DNA of 12,710 bases from the NCBI GenBank assembly GCA_040880235.1, contig JBBDIX010000077.1:1-12710 (forward strand). The letters run 5' to 3'. The translations under genes and the position numbers were made by a program. Position 1 is the stretch's first letter, and every line of letters begins with the position of its first letter. This document shows, one piece after another, positions 5,738-12,354 of this stretch. The notes beneath the pieces are model-generated. The model searched no databases and had not been told where the DNA came from. It saw only the letters and a list, made by a program, of their open reading frames with translations. This DNA is from JBBDIX01 sp040880235. Lineage in GTDB: Bacteria; Actinomycetota; Nitriliruptoria; Nitriliruptorales; Nitriliruptoraceae.

Positions 5738-7874
5738 CGACGAGCCGGGCCGTGAGCCCCGTGTGACGCGCCGCCGAGTCCACCGTCGCTGCGGCCGTGG
5801 CGACGGCGTGGCGCTGCCCGACGATCACCAGTGCGTCACGAGCGCGCGTGACCGCCGTGTACAACAGGTTGCGGTGGAGCATGCGCCGGTGGGCCCCGTC
5901 GACGACGAGCACGACCACCGGCCACTCCCCGCCCTGCGACTTGTGGACGGTGACCGCCCAGGCGTGCACGAGGTCCCGACACGCAGCCGCGGGATACTCG
6001 ACGTCGCCGGTCGGCATCGACACCGTCAGGACACGGTCACGCAGGTCGACGTCCGCGACCCTGCCGATGTCTCCGTTCGCGACCTGGCGTTCCACGTCAT
6101 TGCGTGTCGCCATGACCCGATCGCCGACCTCGAACCCCGCCACGGCCCGACCGGTCGGGGGATTCAGGGCCATGCGCAGGGCCGCGTTGAGCCCGTCGAC
6201 CCCGGCCGGACCTCCGTACATGGGTGCGAGCACCTGGACGTCGTCCGAGTCGACACCGAGGTGTTCCGGGGCGCGCTCGACGACTGCTCGCACGACACGG
6301 TCGGCCACGGCGCGCGTGTCGGACTCCTCGGCGAAGTACACGTCGCCGTCCACACCCGGCAGGTCGCCCACACGGCCCTCGAGGATCTCCCGCGCCAGCC
6401 CGGAGATACGACTGCGGGCCGCCTGCCGATGGATCTGTTCGAGCCGGAACGTCGGCACGACCCCGGAGGCGATGACGTCGCGAAGCACGTTGCCCGGCCC
6501 CACCGAGGGCAACTGCTCGGCATCCCCGACGAGCAGGAGGTGACTGCCCACGTCCACGGCCTGCACGAGGTGGTTCGTCAGCGAGGTGTCGCACATCGAC
6601 ACCTCGTCCACGACCACCAGGTCGTGGGGAAGCCGACGGTCGACGCCGTACGAGAAGGTGAAACCTCCGTCACCGTCCGGCCTCGCCTCCAGCAGGCGAT
6701 GGATCGTGGATGCGGCGGCACCGGTGACCGCCTCGAGGTGCCGTGCGGCGCGTCCCGTCGGAGCACAGAGCGCGATCTCCAGTCCCGCTGCCAGGACGAC
6801 CCGCACGACCTCCTCGAGCGTGCGGGTCTTGCCGGTGCCGGCGCCACCGGTCAGGACGGACACCCGATGATCGACGATGCCCTGCACGGCCCGTCGCTGG
6901 TCGTCGGTGAGGTCGTCTGCCACACCCTCCCGGTCCGCCGCCGCGGTGAGACGCGACGTCGTCCCCCGCACGAGGGCCACGAACGCGTCGGCGAGCGAGC
7001 GTTCGGTGGCGATCGCTGCGGGTGTGGTGACGACATCGGTGGCATCGACGACGTCCGCGACCAGACGTCCCTCGGTCAGCGCCCGGTCGATCCCGGTGGA
7101 CGCGATGATGGGATCCACGCCCAGCAGTCGCGACGACGCCTGCACGAGCTCGTGGCGGGGCGCGTGCTCGTGGCCATCTCGTCGGGCGGCGCCGACCGCC
7201 GCGCAGGCACCCGCAGCAAGGCGATCCGGATCGTCCGGTGGTGTGCCCCGACGACGGGCGAGCCGGTCGACGTGCACGAACCGAACCCTGGGCGCGGAGA
7301 GGAGTCGGTACGGCTCGTCGCGCGCGACGTCGAGCACCCGTGCGCCAAAGTGGTCGTGCGCGGACCGGACGGCCTCAGCCGGCCACCCGACGTCCGCCAC
7401 GAGCTGGAACAGCTGCGGTAGCGCCGTGCTCGCGATCCAGGCATCGTGCAGGCGCTCAGCGGACGCGCGAGAGAGTCCCGCCTCGTCCACGAGTCGCTGG
7501 GGTGTGTGGGTCACCACGTCGGGGGTGTCGAGTCCGAACCGTTCCACGACGCGTTCCACGTCGCTGCGGTCGACGTCGACGAACTCGGGACCACGCAGGT
7601 GTGCCGTCAGACCATCGAGGGAGCGAGGTGTGGGAAGCTCGTAGTACACCGCCTCGAACGTCGCACCCCACCGATCGTCGTCGGCCCATCGACCCACGAG
7701 GCGCAGCACCTGGCCCTCGACGGCTGCGGCGAGCGGACCGGTGCACCGCACGCCTTCGGCGTCACCATCGGCCTGGACCTCGATGACCGCGAAGCCGGAG
7801 CGGTCATCGCGGAACCAGACACCGACCACCTCCCCGTGCAGCTCTTCGGTGTCCGCGAGCAGACGGGACGTCAC
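5715..7874 (-). CDS. recD2: RecD2-like ATP-dependent DNA helicase (RecD/TraA type, superfamily 1)
   Basis: A 719-residue 5'-3' superfamily 1B helicase of the RecD2 type, the stand-alone relative of RecD found in bacteria whether or not they have RecBCD. Residues about 12-80 form the RecD2 N-terminal OB-like domain (HGEVVGVWFRDDRSGFAVIE). Residues about 97-150 include helix-hairpin-helix-like sequence. Helicase motifs are complete: Walker A LTGGAGTGKT (341-350, Lys349), Walker B VVVDEVS (420-426, Asp423 and Glu424), GDAEQLPSVGPG (450-461), VTVHKSQGGEW (641-651) and YTAVTRAR (672-679). The length is typical of RecD2. The role is inferred as DNA repair or replication-fork processing in the cytoplasm. 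The GTG start at 7874 overlaps the stop of the upstream membrane-protein gene by 4 bases (GTGA). Its own end may overlap the ATP-grasp start. No recB or recC lies in the window, so it is not RecBCD-type RecD. The operon partners are unexpected for a helicase. Confidence 0.93.
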   Translation of the reverse strand: MTSRLLADTEELHGEVVGVWFRDDRSGFAVIEVQADGDAEGVRCTGPLAAAVEGQVLRLVGRWADDDRWGATFEAVYYELPTPRSLDGLTAHLRGPEFVDVDRSDVERVVERFGLDTPDVVTHTPQRLVDEAGLSRASAERLHDAWIASTALPQLFQLVADVGWPAEAVRSAHDHFGARVLDVARDEPYRLLSAPRVRFVHVDRLARRRGTPPDDPDRLAAGACAAVGAARRDGHEHAPRHELVQASSRLLGVDPIIASTGIDRALTEGRLVADVVDATDVVTTPAAIATERSLADAFVALVRGTTSRLTAAADREGVADDLTDDQRRAVQGIVDHRVSVLTGGAGTGKTRTLEEVVRVVLAAGLEIALCAPTGRAARHLEAVTGAAASTIHRLLEARPDGDGGFTFSYGVDRRLPHDLVVVDEVSMCDTSLTNHLVQAVDVGSHLLLVGDAEQLPSVGPGNVLRDVIASGVVPTFRLEQIHRQAARSRISGLAREILEGRVGDLPGVDGDVYFAEESDTRAVADRVVRAVVERAPEHLGVDSDDVQVLAPMYGGPAGVDGLNAALRMALNPPTGRAVAGFEVGDRVMATRNDVERQVANGDIGRVADVDLRDRVLTVSMPTGDVEYPAAACRDLVHAWAVTVHKSQGGEWPVVVLVVDGAHRRMLHRNLLYTAVTRARDALVIVGQRHAVATAAATVDSAARHTGLTARLVDASRRPQ

Positions 7875-8548
7875 CGGGCCGGGGTTCCACCCTCGATCAC
7901 GGTGACCCGACGTGGTCCCCCCTCGTGCACGAGACGCGGCGTGGCCGGCTCTGCCTGCGCATCCTCGGCGTCGCGACGCGCGACCTCCTCGGCGTGGCCG
8001 AGAGCCGTCTGTCGATCACGTTCCTGAGCGGCAAGTCCCTTCGCGTCGGCCATGATCCACCCGAGGACGAACCCCGCAGCGAATCCTGCGGCGACGAGCA
8101 CTCCCCCGCGCATGCGCCGGCGGCGGCGCTGCCGACGGGATGGCTCGACCCGGTTCGCGAGGTCACGTGCTCGCTCGGCCAGTTCGTGGCCGCGGTCGGA
8201 GGCGACCTCGGCACGTTCCGTCAGCACTCGTGCAATGGTCAGTGCTCTGCTGACCAGGCGCGGGATCGCGACGGCCACCCCGATCAGGGCCTGCGCTCCA
8301 GCGAGCACGCCGACGCCTCCCCGCCGCACATACGGCTCCGCGCGCTCGAGTCGATCCTCGACCGCCGCCCTGGCCTGCTCGACGTGCCCCGGCACGCGCT
8401 GGAGCCGTTCGGGCAGCTGCTGGAGCTGACCCGGGACCTCGCCAGCGAGGTCCGCCGCGGTCGTACCGATCGCCGCGAACCGGTCACGGAGATCGTCGGC
8501 ACCGCGTGCGACGCGTCGCCGCAGTCGTCGTGAGCGTCCTGAAGCCAT
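7871..8548 (-). CDS. Conserved-looking membrane-anchored protein of unknown function
   Basis: I do not recognise a family for this 225-residue protein. The first 75 residues are highly charged and probably helical (SRRLRRRVARGADDLRDRFA, then repeated Gln/Leu/Arg stretches resembling amphipathic apolipoprotein-like helices). Residues 77-97 are hydrophobic with glycines (GVGVLAGAQALIGVAVAIP). An arginine-rich stretch, RRQRRRRRMR (138-147), precedes a convincing transmembrane segment at about 148-166 (GGVLVAAGFAAGFVLGWIM). The C-terminal 60 residues are charged, with an Ala/Glu/Arg helix and an extended end. The positive charge before the last segment suggests that side is cytoplasmic. The start is fixed by GGAGG six bases before the ATG at 8548; the longer upstream frame would enter the preceding gene. 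Its stop overlaps the RecD2 GTG, so the two are translationally coupled. A membrane-organising or tethering role is only a guess. Confidence 0.8.
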   Translation of the reverse strand: MASGRSRRLRRRVARGADDLRDRFAAIGTTAADLAGEVPGQLQQLPERLQRVPGHVEQARAAVEDRLERAEPYVRRGGVGVLAGAQALIGVAVAIPRLVSRALTIARVLTERAEVASDRGHELAERARDLANRVEPSRRQRRRRRMRGGVLVAAGFAAGFVLGWIMADAKGLAAQERDRQTALGHAEEVARRDAEDAQAEPATPRLVHEGGPRRVTVIEGGTPAR

Positions 8549-8554
8549 GGTGGA

Positions 8555-8559
8555 CCTCC
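8555..8559 (-). promoter_or_regulatory. Ribosome binding site of the 225-residue membrane protein
   Basis: A perfect GGAGG on the minus strand, six bases before the ATG at 8548. It decides this start over in-frame upstream codons that would overlap the preceding reductase gene. Confidence 0.8.
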
Positions 8560-8603
8560 GAGATGTCGTGACCCGAACGTATCGAACCTGCCACAGGGTG
8601 TCC

Positions 8604-9689
8604 CTACGAGGGCCGTACGAGCGACCACCGCAGATCACTGCGCCGCGCGAGTTCATCGAGCAGATCGCCCGCATCGCCAAGCTCTGCGGGGCTGCGTAGA
8701 CCAGGCTCGGCCGCCCCCACACGTTCAGCCGCCAGCACGGCCGTCACGGCACTCAGCCCGTAGACGTCATGGCCATGTGCCCAGCCACGCGCGACCCCGC
8801 GGGCGCCCGACGCCTCGGCGACCACCGCCCACCGGGTCGAGGCACGCTCCTGCGTGCTCGGATCCGCGCGTGGTTGCACGAGATGCGCACGGACGCGGCG
8901 ACGAACCCACGCGACACGGGTCGCACCCGAGAGGGCCTGCAGGATCTCCGCGCGCCAGGAGGCCATCGCCAGATACGTGCGGACGGTCCGGACCGTGGGC
9001 AGGTACCGGGGGACGATGAGCGGTTCTCCTCCGGGAATCCCCACCGCATGGCGCGGCCCGACCGGCCGGGGGAACCAGGCCAGACGGCGTTCCTGCGCAA
9101 TCAGTTCGTCCACGAGCTCGCCGTCGACGAAGGCCCACGACGGCCTGCCCACCGCCTCTGCGACGGACCGCCGTGTCCCGGCCGAGACCCTGCGGCTGCG
9201 CGCCGGGCCGCCGACGTGGTAGGTGACGTGGACCTCGCGTGGTTCGACGGCTGCGTCCCCGGCGCGCCTTGCGAGCAGGTCGCCGGGCATGGAGTCGAAC
9301 CCCGCGGCCGACACGACCCGGACACCCGCGCGGGCGAGTCGAGGCGAGTCTTCGACGAGGCGTCGCAGATGCACCTGTTCGCCGGCGACGTCCACGAGGT
9401 CGATGCCGAGGTCCACAGCGGCATCGACGACGGCAGCACCGAACCGGACGAACGGCCCGACCGCGCTGATCGCGACGTCGACTCCCTCGAGCGCCGCGCG
9501 GAGTGCGCCCGCGTCGTCGACGTCCGCCACGCGCGCCTCGATCGAACCCGCGGAGTCTCGGGCCAACACGGCTGGACGTCGTTCCGGATGACGGGCCACC
9601 GCGACCACGTCGTGCCCGCGGCGACAGGCCTCGTCGACGATCAGGTGTCCGGTGAAGCCCGCCGCCCCGATGACGGCGACACGGGCCAT
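8604..9689 (-). CDS. Saccharopine dehydrogenase-like NAD(P)-dependent reductase
   Basis: A 361-residue oxidoreductase with an N-terminal Rossmann fold: VAVIGAAGFTG (residues 4-14) gives the GxxGxxG dinucleotide-binding loop. Further family blocks are AISAVGPFVRFG (73-84), LVDVAGEQ (98-105), AAGFDSMPGDLLA (128-140) and SAGTRRSVAEAV (169-180). This pattern is shared by saccharopine dehydrogenase-like proteins and the trans-acting enoyl reductases of mycobacterial lipid synthesis (Rv2953 type). A role in lysine metabolism is unlikely; a lipid or small-molecule reductase is more plausible, but the substrate cannot be read from sequence. It is somewhat shorter than the roughly 400-residue mycobacterial relatives. 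The start is the ATG at 9689, with AGGAG 7-8 bases upstream. It is the first gene of the minus-strand run. Fifty-five bases separate its TAG from the next start, so membership in the same operon is likely but less certain than for the later genes. Confidence 0.88.
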   Translation of the reverse strand: MARVAVIGAAGFTGHLIVDEACRRGHDVVAVARHPERRPAVLARDSAGSIEARVADVDDAGALRAALEGVDVAISAVGPFVRFGAAVVDAAVDLGIDLVDVAGEQVHLRRLVEDSPRLARAGVRVVSAAGFDSMPGDLLARRAGDAAVEPREVHVTYHVGGPARSRRVSAGTRRSVAEAVGRPSWAFVDGELVDELIAQERRLAWFPRPVGPRHAVGIPGGEPLIVPRYLPTVRTVRTYLAMASWRAEILQALSGATRVAWVRRRVRAHLVQPRADPSTQERASTRWAVVAEASGARGVARGWAHGHDVYGLSAVTAVLAAERVGAAEPGLRSPAELGDAGDLLDELARRSDLRWSLVRPS

Positions 9690-9841
9690 GCGGTGACTCC
9701 TGGGGGCGAGGGTCCGGCGATCGTACGACGAGGTCCTCGGGTCCGGTCACGACCGTGGCTCGTCACGGGCGCAGCGGATGCGTGACTCGGCAACCCCGGG
9801 CTGCGACGATGCGGCCTGACCGTACGACCAGTGAGCTCCCC

Positions 9842-10216
9842 GTGAAGACCAGAGTCACGCGTTCCCCTGCCGGTGACGGCGCGGTCCTCGTGCGCATTCC
9901 GGTCGACGACGCGTCGTGGGCGGACCTTCTGCCGCCGGCCCCTGCAGGACGCACCCTGACCGTGTCGGTCGGCCATCCCGTGCTCGTGCCCGCCATCGAC
10001 ACCCTGGAGGCACGCGGGTACCGGTTCGCAGGCGTCGTCGACCCGACACGACTGACGGGCCACAGTGTCGACGTCATGATCCCGGCCGACGTGCGTACAC
10101 AGTTCCCCGACCTCGTCACCACCCTGATGGGTATGGCCGATCGGGTGTTCGACCTGCGGATGGGCCCGGTGATGCACGTGCTCGCCGCGGAACTCGCCCT
10201 GCACCGCAGTGCCTGA
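9842..10216 (+). CDS. Hypothetical protein, about 124 residues
   Basis: I do not recognise this protein. From the GTG at 9842 it is 124 residues, with no signal peptide, membrane segment or cysteine. It alternates short strands and helices: AVLVRIPVDDASWADLLPP, LTVSVGHPVLVPAIDTLEAR, YRFAGVVDPTRL, SVDVMIPADVRTQFPD, and a C-terminal helix with many Met/Leu residues (VTTLMGMADRVFDLRMG). This suggests a small alpha/beta cytoplasmic protein. The frame remains open further upstream, with candidate starts at GTG 9755 and ATG 9809. None has a clear Shine-Dalgarno. I prefer 9842 because third-position GC drops in the upstream codons. It is divergent from the reductase gene and lies 69 bases before yqeY on the same strand, so the two may be co-transcribed. 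That it is a real gene is supported by codon bias and by the absence of a competing frame. Confidence 0.7.
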   Translation: MKTRVTRSPAGDGAVLVRIPVDDASWADLLPPAPAGRTLTVSVGHPVLVPAIDTLEARGYRFAGVVDPTRLTGHSVDVMIPADVRTQFPDLVTTLMGMADRVFDLRMGPVMHVLAAELALHRSA

Positions 10217-10285
10217 CCGACGCCGGGTCGGGCCATACCGTGCACGGCGACCACCACTCTCGACCCCGAACGAGGATGGACCCGC

Positions 10286-10744
10286 GTGAGCCTCCACGAC
10301 ACGATCGACGCCGAACTGCGCACCGCGATGAAGGCGCGCGACCGCGACCGCATGTCCGCACTGCGCATGGCCATCTCTGAACTCAAGAACCGGGCAGTCG
10401 CGGACGGTCTCGGTCCCCAGGGACGGCTCGACGACACCGTGGTGATCCAGGTGCTGACGACCGAGGTCAAGCGGCGCCGAGAGGCCGCGCAGGCCTTCGC
10501 CGACGCCGGACGGTCGGAACAGGCCGACCGCGAATCGGCCGAGGCCGCGCTGTACGAGCAGTTCCTTCCGGCCCAGCTGGCCGACGAGGAACTGGCGGCG
10601 ATCGTCGACCGTGTCGTCAGACAGGTCGGCGCCGAGGGGCCGTCCGCGATGGGACAGGTGATGAAGCCGGTCATGGCCGAGGTCGCCGGGCGTGCCGACG
10701 GAGCGCGCGTTTCTGCGCTCGTGCGCGACCGTCTCCGGGCCTGA
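10286..10744 (+). CDS. yqeY: YqeY/GatB-domain protein
   Basis: A 152-residue member of the YqeY family, which shares the helical tail domain of the GatB/GatE amidotransferase subunits. That domain contacts tRNA in GatB; the function of stand-alone YqeY is not established. Family features span the whole length: RTAMKARDRDRMSALRMAIS (12-31), KNRAVADG (34-41), EVKRRREAAQAFADAGR (59-75), EAALYEQFLPAQLADEEL (85-102) and a C-terminal half with MGQVMKPVMAEVAGRADGAR (121-140). Length matches the usual 145-150 residues. The start is the GTG at 10286 with GAGGA about 9 bases upstream. The upstream hypothetical gene ends 69 bases earlier. The downstream lipoprotein gene converges, with stop codons only 6 bases apart, leaving no room for a separate terminator. 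Confidence 0.93.
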   Translation: MSLHDTIDAELRTAMKARDRDRMSALRMAISELKNRAVADGLGPQGRLDDTVVIQVLTTEVKRRREAAQAFADAGRSEQADRESAEAALYEQFLPAQLADEELAAIVDRVVRQVGAEGPSAMGQVMKPVMAEVAGRADGARVSALVRDRLRA

Positions 10745-10750
10745 CCTCGA

Positions 10751-11260
10751 TCAGTCGACGGCATCGAGCAGGTTGTCGAGCTGGCTCGCGGTGACCTCAC
10801 CGGTGTGGTGCGCGACGAGGCGCCCGTCGCGGTCGAACATGGCCGTCGTGGGCATGCCCCGCGCGCCGATCGCCGCGGCGACGTCGCCCGTGACGTCGTG
10901 GAGGGTCGCGAACTCGATGTCCATCTCCTGCACGAACGACGTGGCCGCGTCGATCTGATCCAGATGGTCGATGCCCAGGAACGCGATGTCCGGGTGAGAG
11001 GTCGCAGCCTCGACCATCAGGGGCATCTCGCGCCGACACGGAATGCACCAGCTCGCGAAGATGTTCACGAGCACGGGCCGGCCGAGTTCGTTCTCCCGAC
11101 GGATCCATGCCGCTGCCTCGGGCCAGCCGCCCGGTTCCAGCACGGCGTCGCGCGGAGGGGGCGTCGCGGTGGCCGCATCGGCCACGTTGATCGCTCCCTC
11201 GTCACAGGCGACGAGCAACAGCACCAGACACAGCGCGACACACAGTCCGCGTGCGGTCAT
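10751..11260 (-). CDS. Thioredoxin-fold lipoprotein of the TlpA/ResA type
   Basis: A 169-residue extracytoplasmic thiol-disulfide oxidoreductase. The N-terminus is a lipoprotein signal peptide: MTARG, then a hydrophobic run ending in the lipobox LVAC, with Cys19 as the lipidated residue. A Pro/Ala-rich linker (about 27-45) leads into a thioredoxin fold containing PVLVNIFASWCIPCRREMP (62-80), active-site Cys72 and Cys75 (WCIPC), and the cis-proline region GMPTTAMF with Pro137. TlpA/ResA proteins reduce or exchange disulfides outside the membrane, for example during cytochrome c maturation; the partner here is unknown. The frame stays open into the aminotransferase gene, but the signal peptide fixes the start near the ATG at 11260 (or GTG at 11269). 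No strong Shine-Dalgarno is visible. The start lies 23 bases after the aminotransferase stop, so it is probably the third gene of that operon. Confidence 0.93.
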   Translation of the reverse strand: MTARGLCVALCLVLLLVACDEGAINVADAATATPPPRDAVLEPGGWPEAAAWIRRENELGRPVLVNIFASWCIPCRREMPLMVEAATSHPDIAFLGIDHLDQIDAATSFVQEMDIEFATLHDVTGDVAAAIGARGMPTTAMFDRDGRLVAHHTGEVTASQLDNLLDAVD

Positions 11261-11283
11261 CGACGTCACGCCCGGCCGGGTAC

Positions 11284-12354
11284 TCACCCGAACGCCTCGG
11301 GCGCGGCCGCGAGGAACGCGTCGACCTCGTCGGGCGTGCCGACGGAGACACGCACGTGTTCCGGCAGCCCGTACGGAGCGATGCTGCGCACCCCGATCCC
11401 GTGGCGGGCACATCGGTCGATCGCCGGCCCTGCCGGGCCGCGGGCGTCGACGACCACGAAGTTGCCAAGACCCTCGATGAACGGAACACCGATCGCCCCG
11501 AGCCCTGTGGCCATCCGTTCGCGCCCGGCGAGCGTGCCCTGGATGGCCCGCTGGAGGTGTGCCTCGTCGTGCAGGCTGGCGAGCGCCGCCGCCTGCGCGG
11601 TCGCGGTCACGTTGAACCGCCCACGACGCGCGTCCACCGCCCTGATCAGGTCCGGTGGACCCGTGGCGTGGCCCACCCGCAGCCCGGCGAGGGCGTGCGC
11701 CTTGGAGAACGTCCGCACGACCACGAGCCGGGGGTGCTCGAGTCCGAGCGCCGCGACCGTCTCGTATCCCTCCAGGCCCGACGCAAAGTGGTGATAGGCC
11801 TCGTCGATGATGATCGTGACGTGTTCGGGGAGTCCGCTGACCAGCGCACCCAGTTCGTCGCCCGTGAGGTGAGAACCTGTGGGGTTGCCCGGATTGTCGA
11901 TCACCACGGCGCGGGTGTCGTCGGTCACCGCGTCGAGCAGGCGTTCGACGTCTCGACGCCACCGGCGGCGGTTGCCGGCACCCACGAGGTCGATCGGCAC
12001 CTCCACGTAGGGGGCTCCGGCGTTGGACGCGGCAAGGCGATACACGACGAACGACGCCTCGAACGCGACGACGTCTCCACCGTCGTGCGTCGCATGGGCG
12101 ATCGTGTCCATCAGCACCGCGGTGGACCCGGTGCCAACCGTCACCTGCTCGACGTCGACCGCGTCGACCTCGGCCAGGGCCTCACGCAACGCCCGCGACT
12201 GGTCGTCGGGGTAGATGTGCGCACGCGCGGCCACGTCGCGGACGGCCTCGACCACGAACGGAGACGGTCCGAACGGGGACTCGTTGGAGGACAACCGCAC
12301 GCGCATGCCCGGTGGCGGGCCCGTGGCCGTGGACGCGACGTCGGCATCGGTCAC
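11284..12354 (-). CDS. hisC: Histidinol-phosphate aminotransferase-like PLP enzyme (class I/II)
   Basis: A 356-residue fold-type I PLP aminotransferase, closest in pattern to HisC, which converts imidazole-acetol phosphate and glutamate to histidinol phosphate and 2-oxoglutarate. Seen motifs are RLSSNESPFGPSP (20-32, substrate-side loop), Tyr48 in HIYPDD, VTVGTGST (71-78, phosphate/PLP loop), DNPGNPTG with Asn157 (153-160), IIDEAYHHF with Asp184 and Tyr187, TFSKAHALAGLRVGH with PLP-lysine Lys218 and Arg226, and HVRVSVGT with substrate-carboxylate Arg335. Length is normal for HisC. The GTG start at 12354 overlaps the upstream GroES-like stop by 4 bases. No other his gene is nearby, so this may be a second paralogue acting on phenylalanine or another amino acid rather than the histidine-pathway enzyme. 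Family assignment is firm; substrate assignment is moderate. Confidence 0.88.
   Translation of the reverse strand: MTDADVASTATGPPPGMRVRLSSNESPFGPSPFVVEAVRDVAARAHIYPDDQSRALREALAEVDAVDVEQVTVGTGSTAVLMDTIAHATHDGGDVVAFEASFVVYRLAASNAGAPYVEVPIDLVGAGNRRRWRRDVERLLDAVTDDTRAVVIDNPGNPTGSHLTGDELGALVSGLPEHVTIIIDEAYHHFASGLEGYETVAALGLEHPRLVVVRTFSKAHALAGLRVGHATGPPDLIRAVDARRGRFNVTATAQAAALASLHDEAHLQRAIQGTLAGRERMATGLGAIGVPFIEGLGNFVVVDARGPAGPAIDRCARHGIGVRSIAPYGLPEHVRVSVGTPDEVDAFLAAAPEAFG

Noticed and set aside
5763..7421. Plus-strand open frame of 552 codons
   Set aside because: Antisense shadow of the RecD2 gene, caused by extreme GC content; its translation has no recognisable motif and is rich in Arg, His and Asp.
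9690..9841. Divergent intergenic region examined for promoters
   Set aside because: A TACGAT-like hexamer exists on the minus strand near 9720-9725, but no matching -35 box is convincing, so I did not list a promoter.
11271..11280. CCCGGCCGGG palindrome between the aminotransferase and lipoprotein genes
   Set aside because: Only 10 bases, no loop to form a stable hairpin and no T-run; expected by chance at this GC content and located within a probable operon.
11270..11962. Upstream extension of the lipoprotein frame
   Set aside because: It lies inside the aminotransferase gene in another frame; the signal peptide and lipobox fix the true start near 11260.
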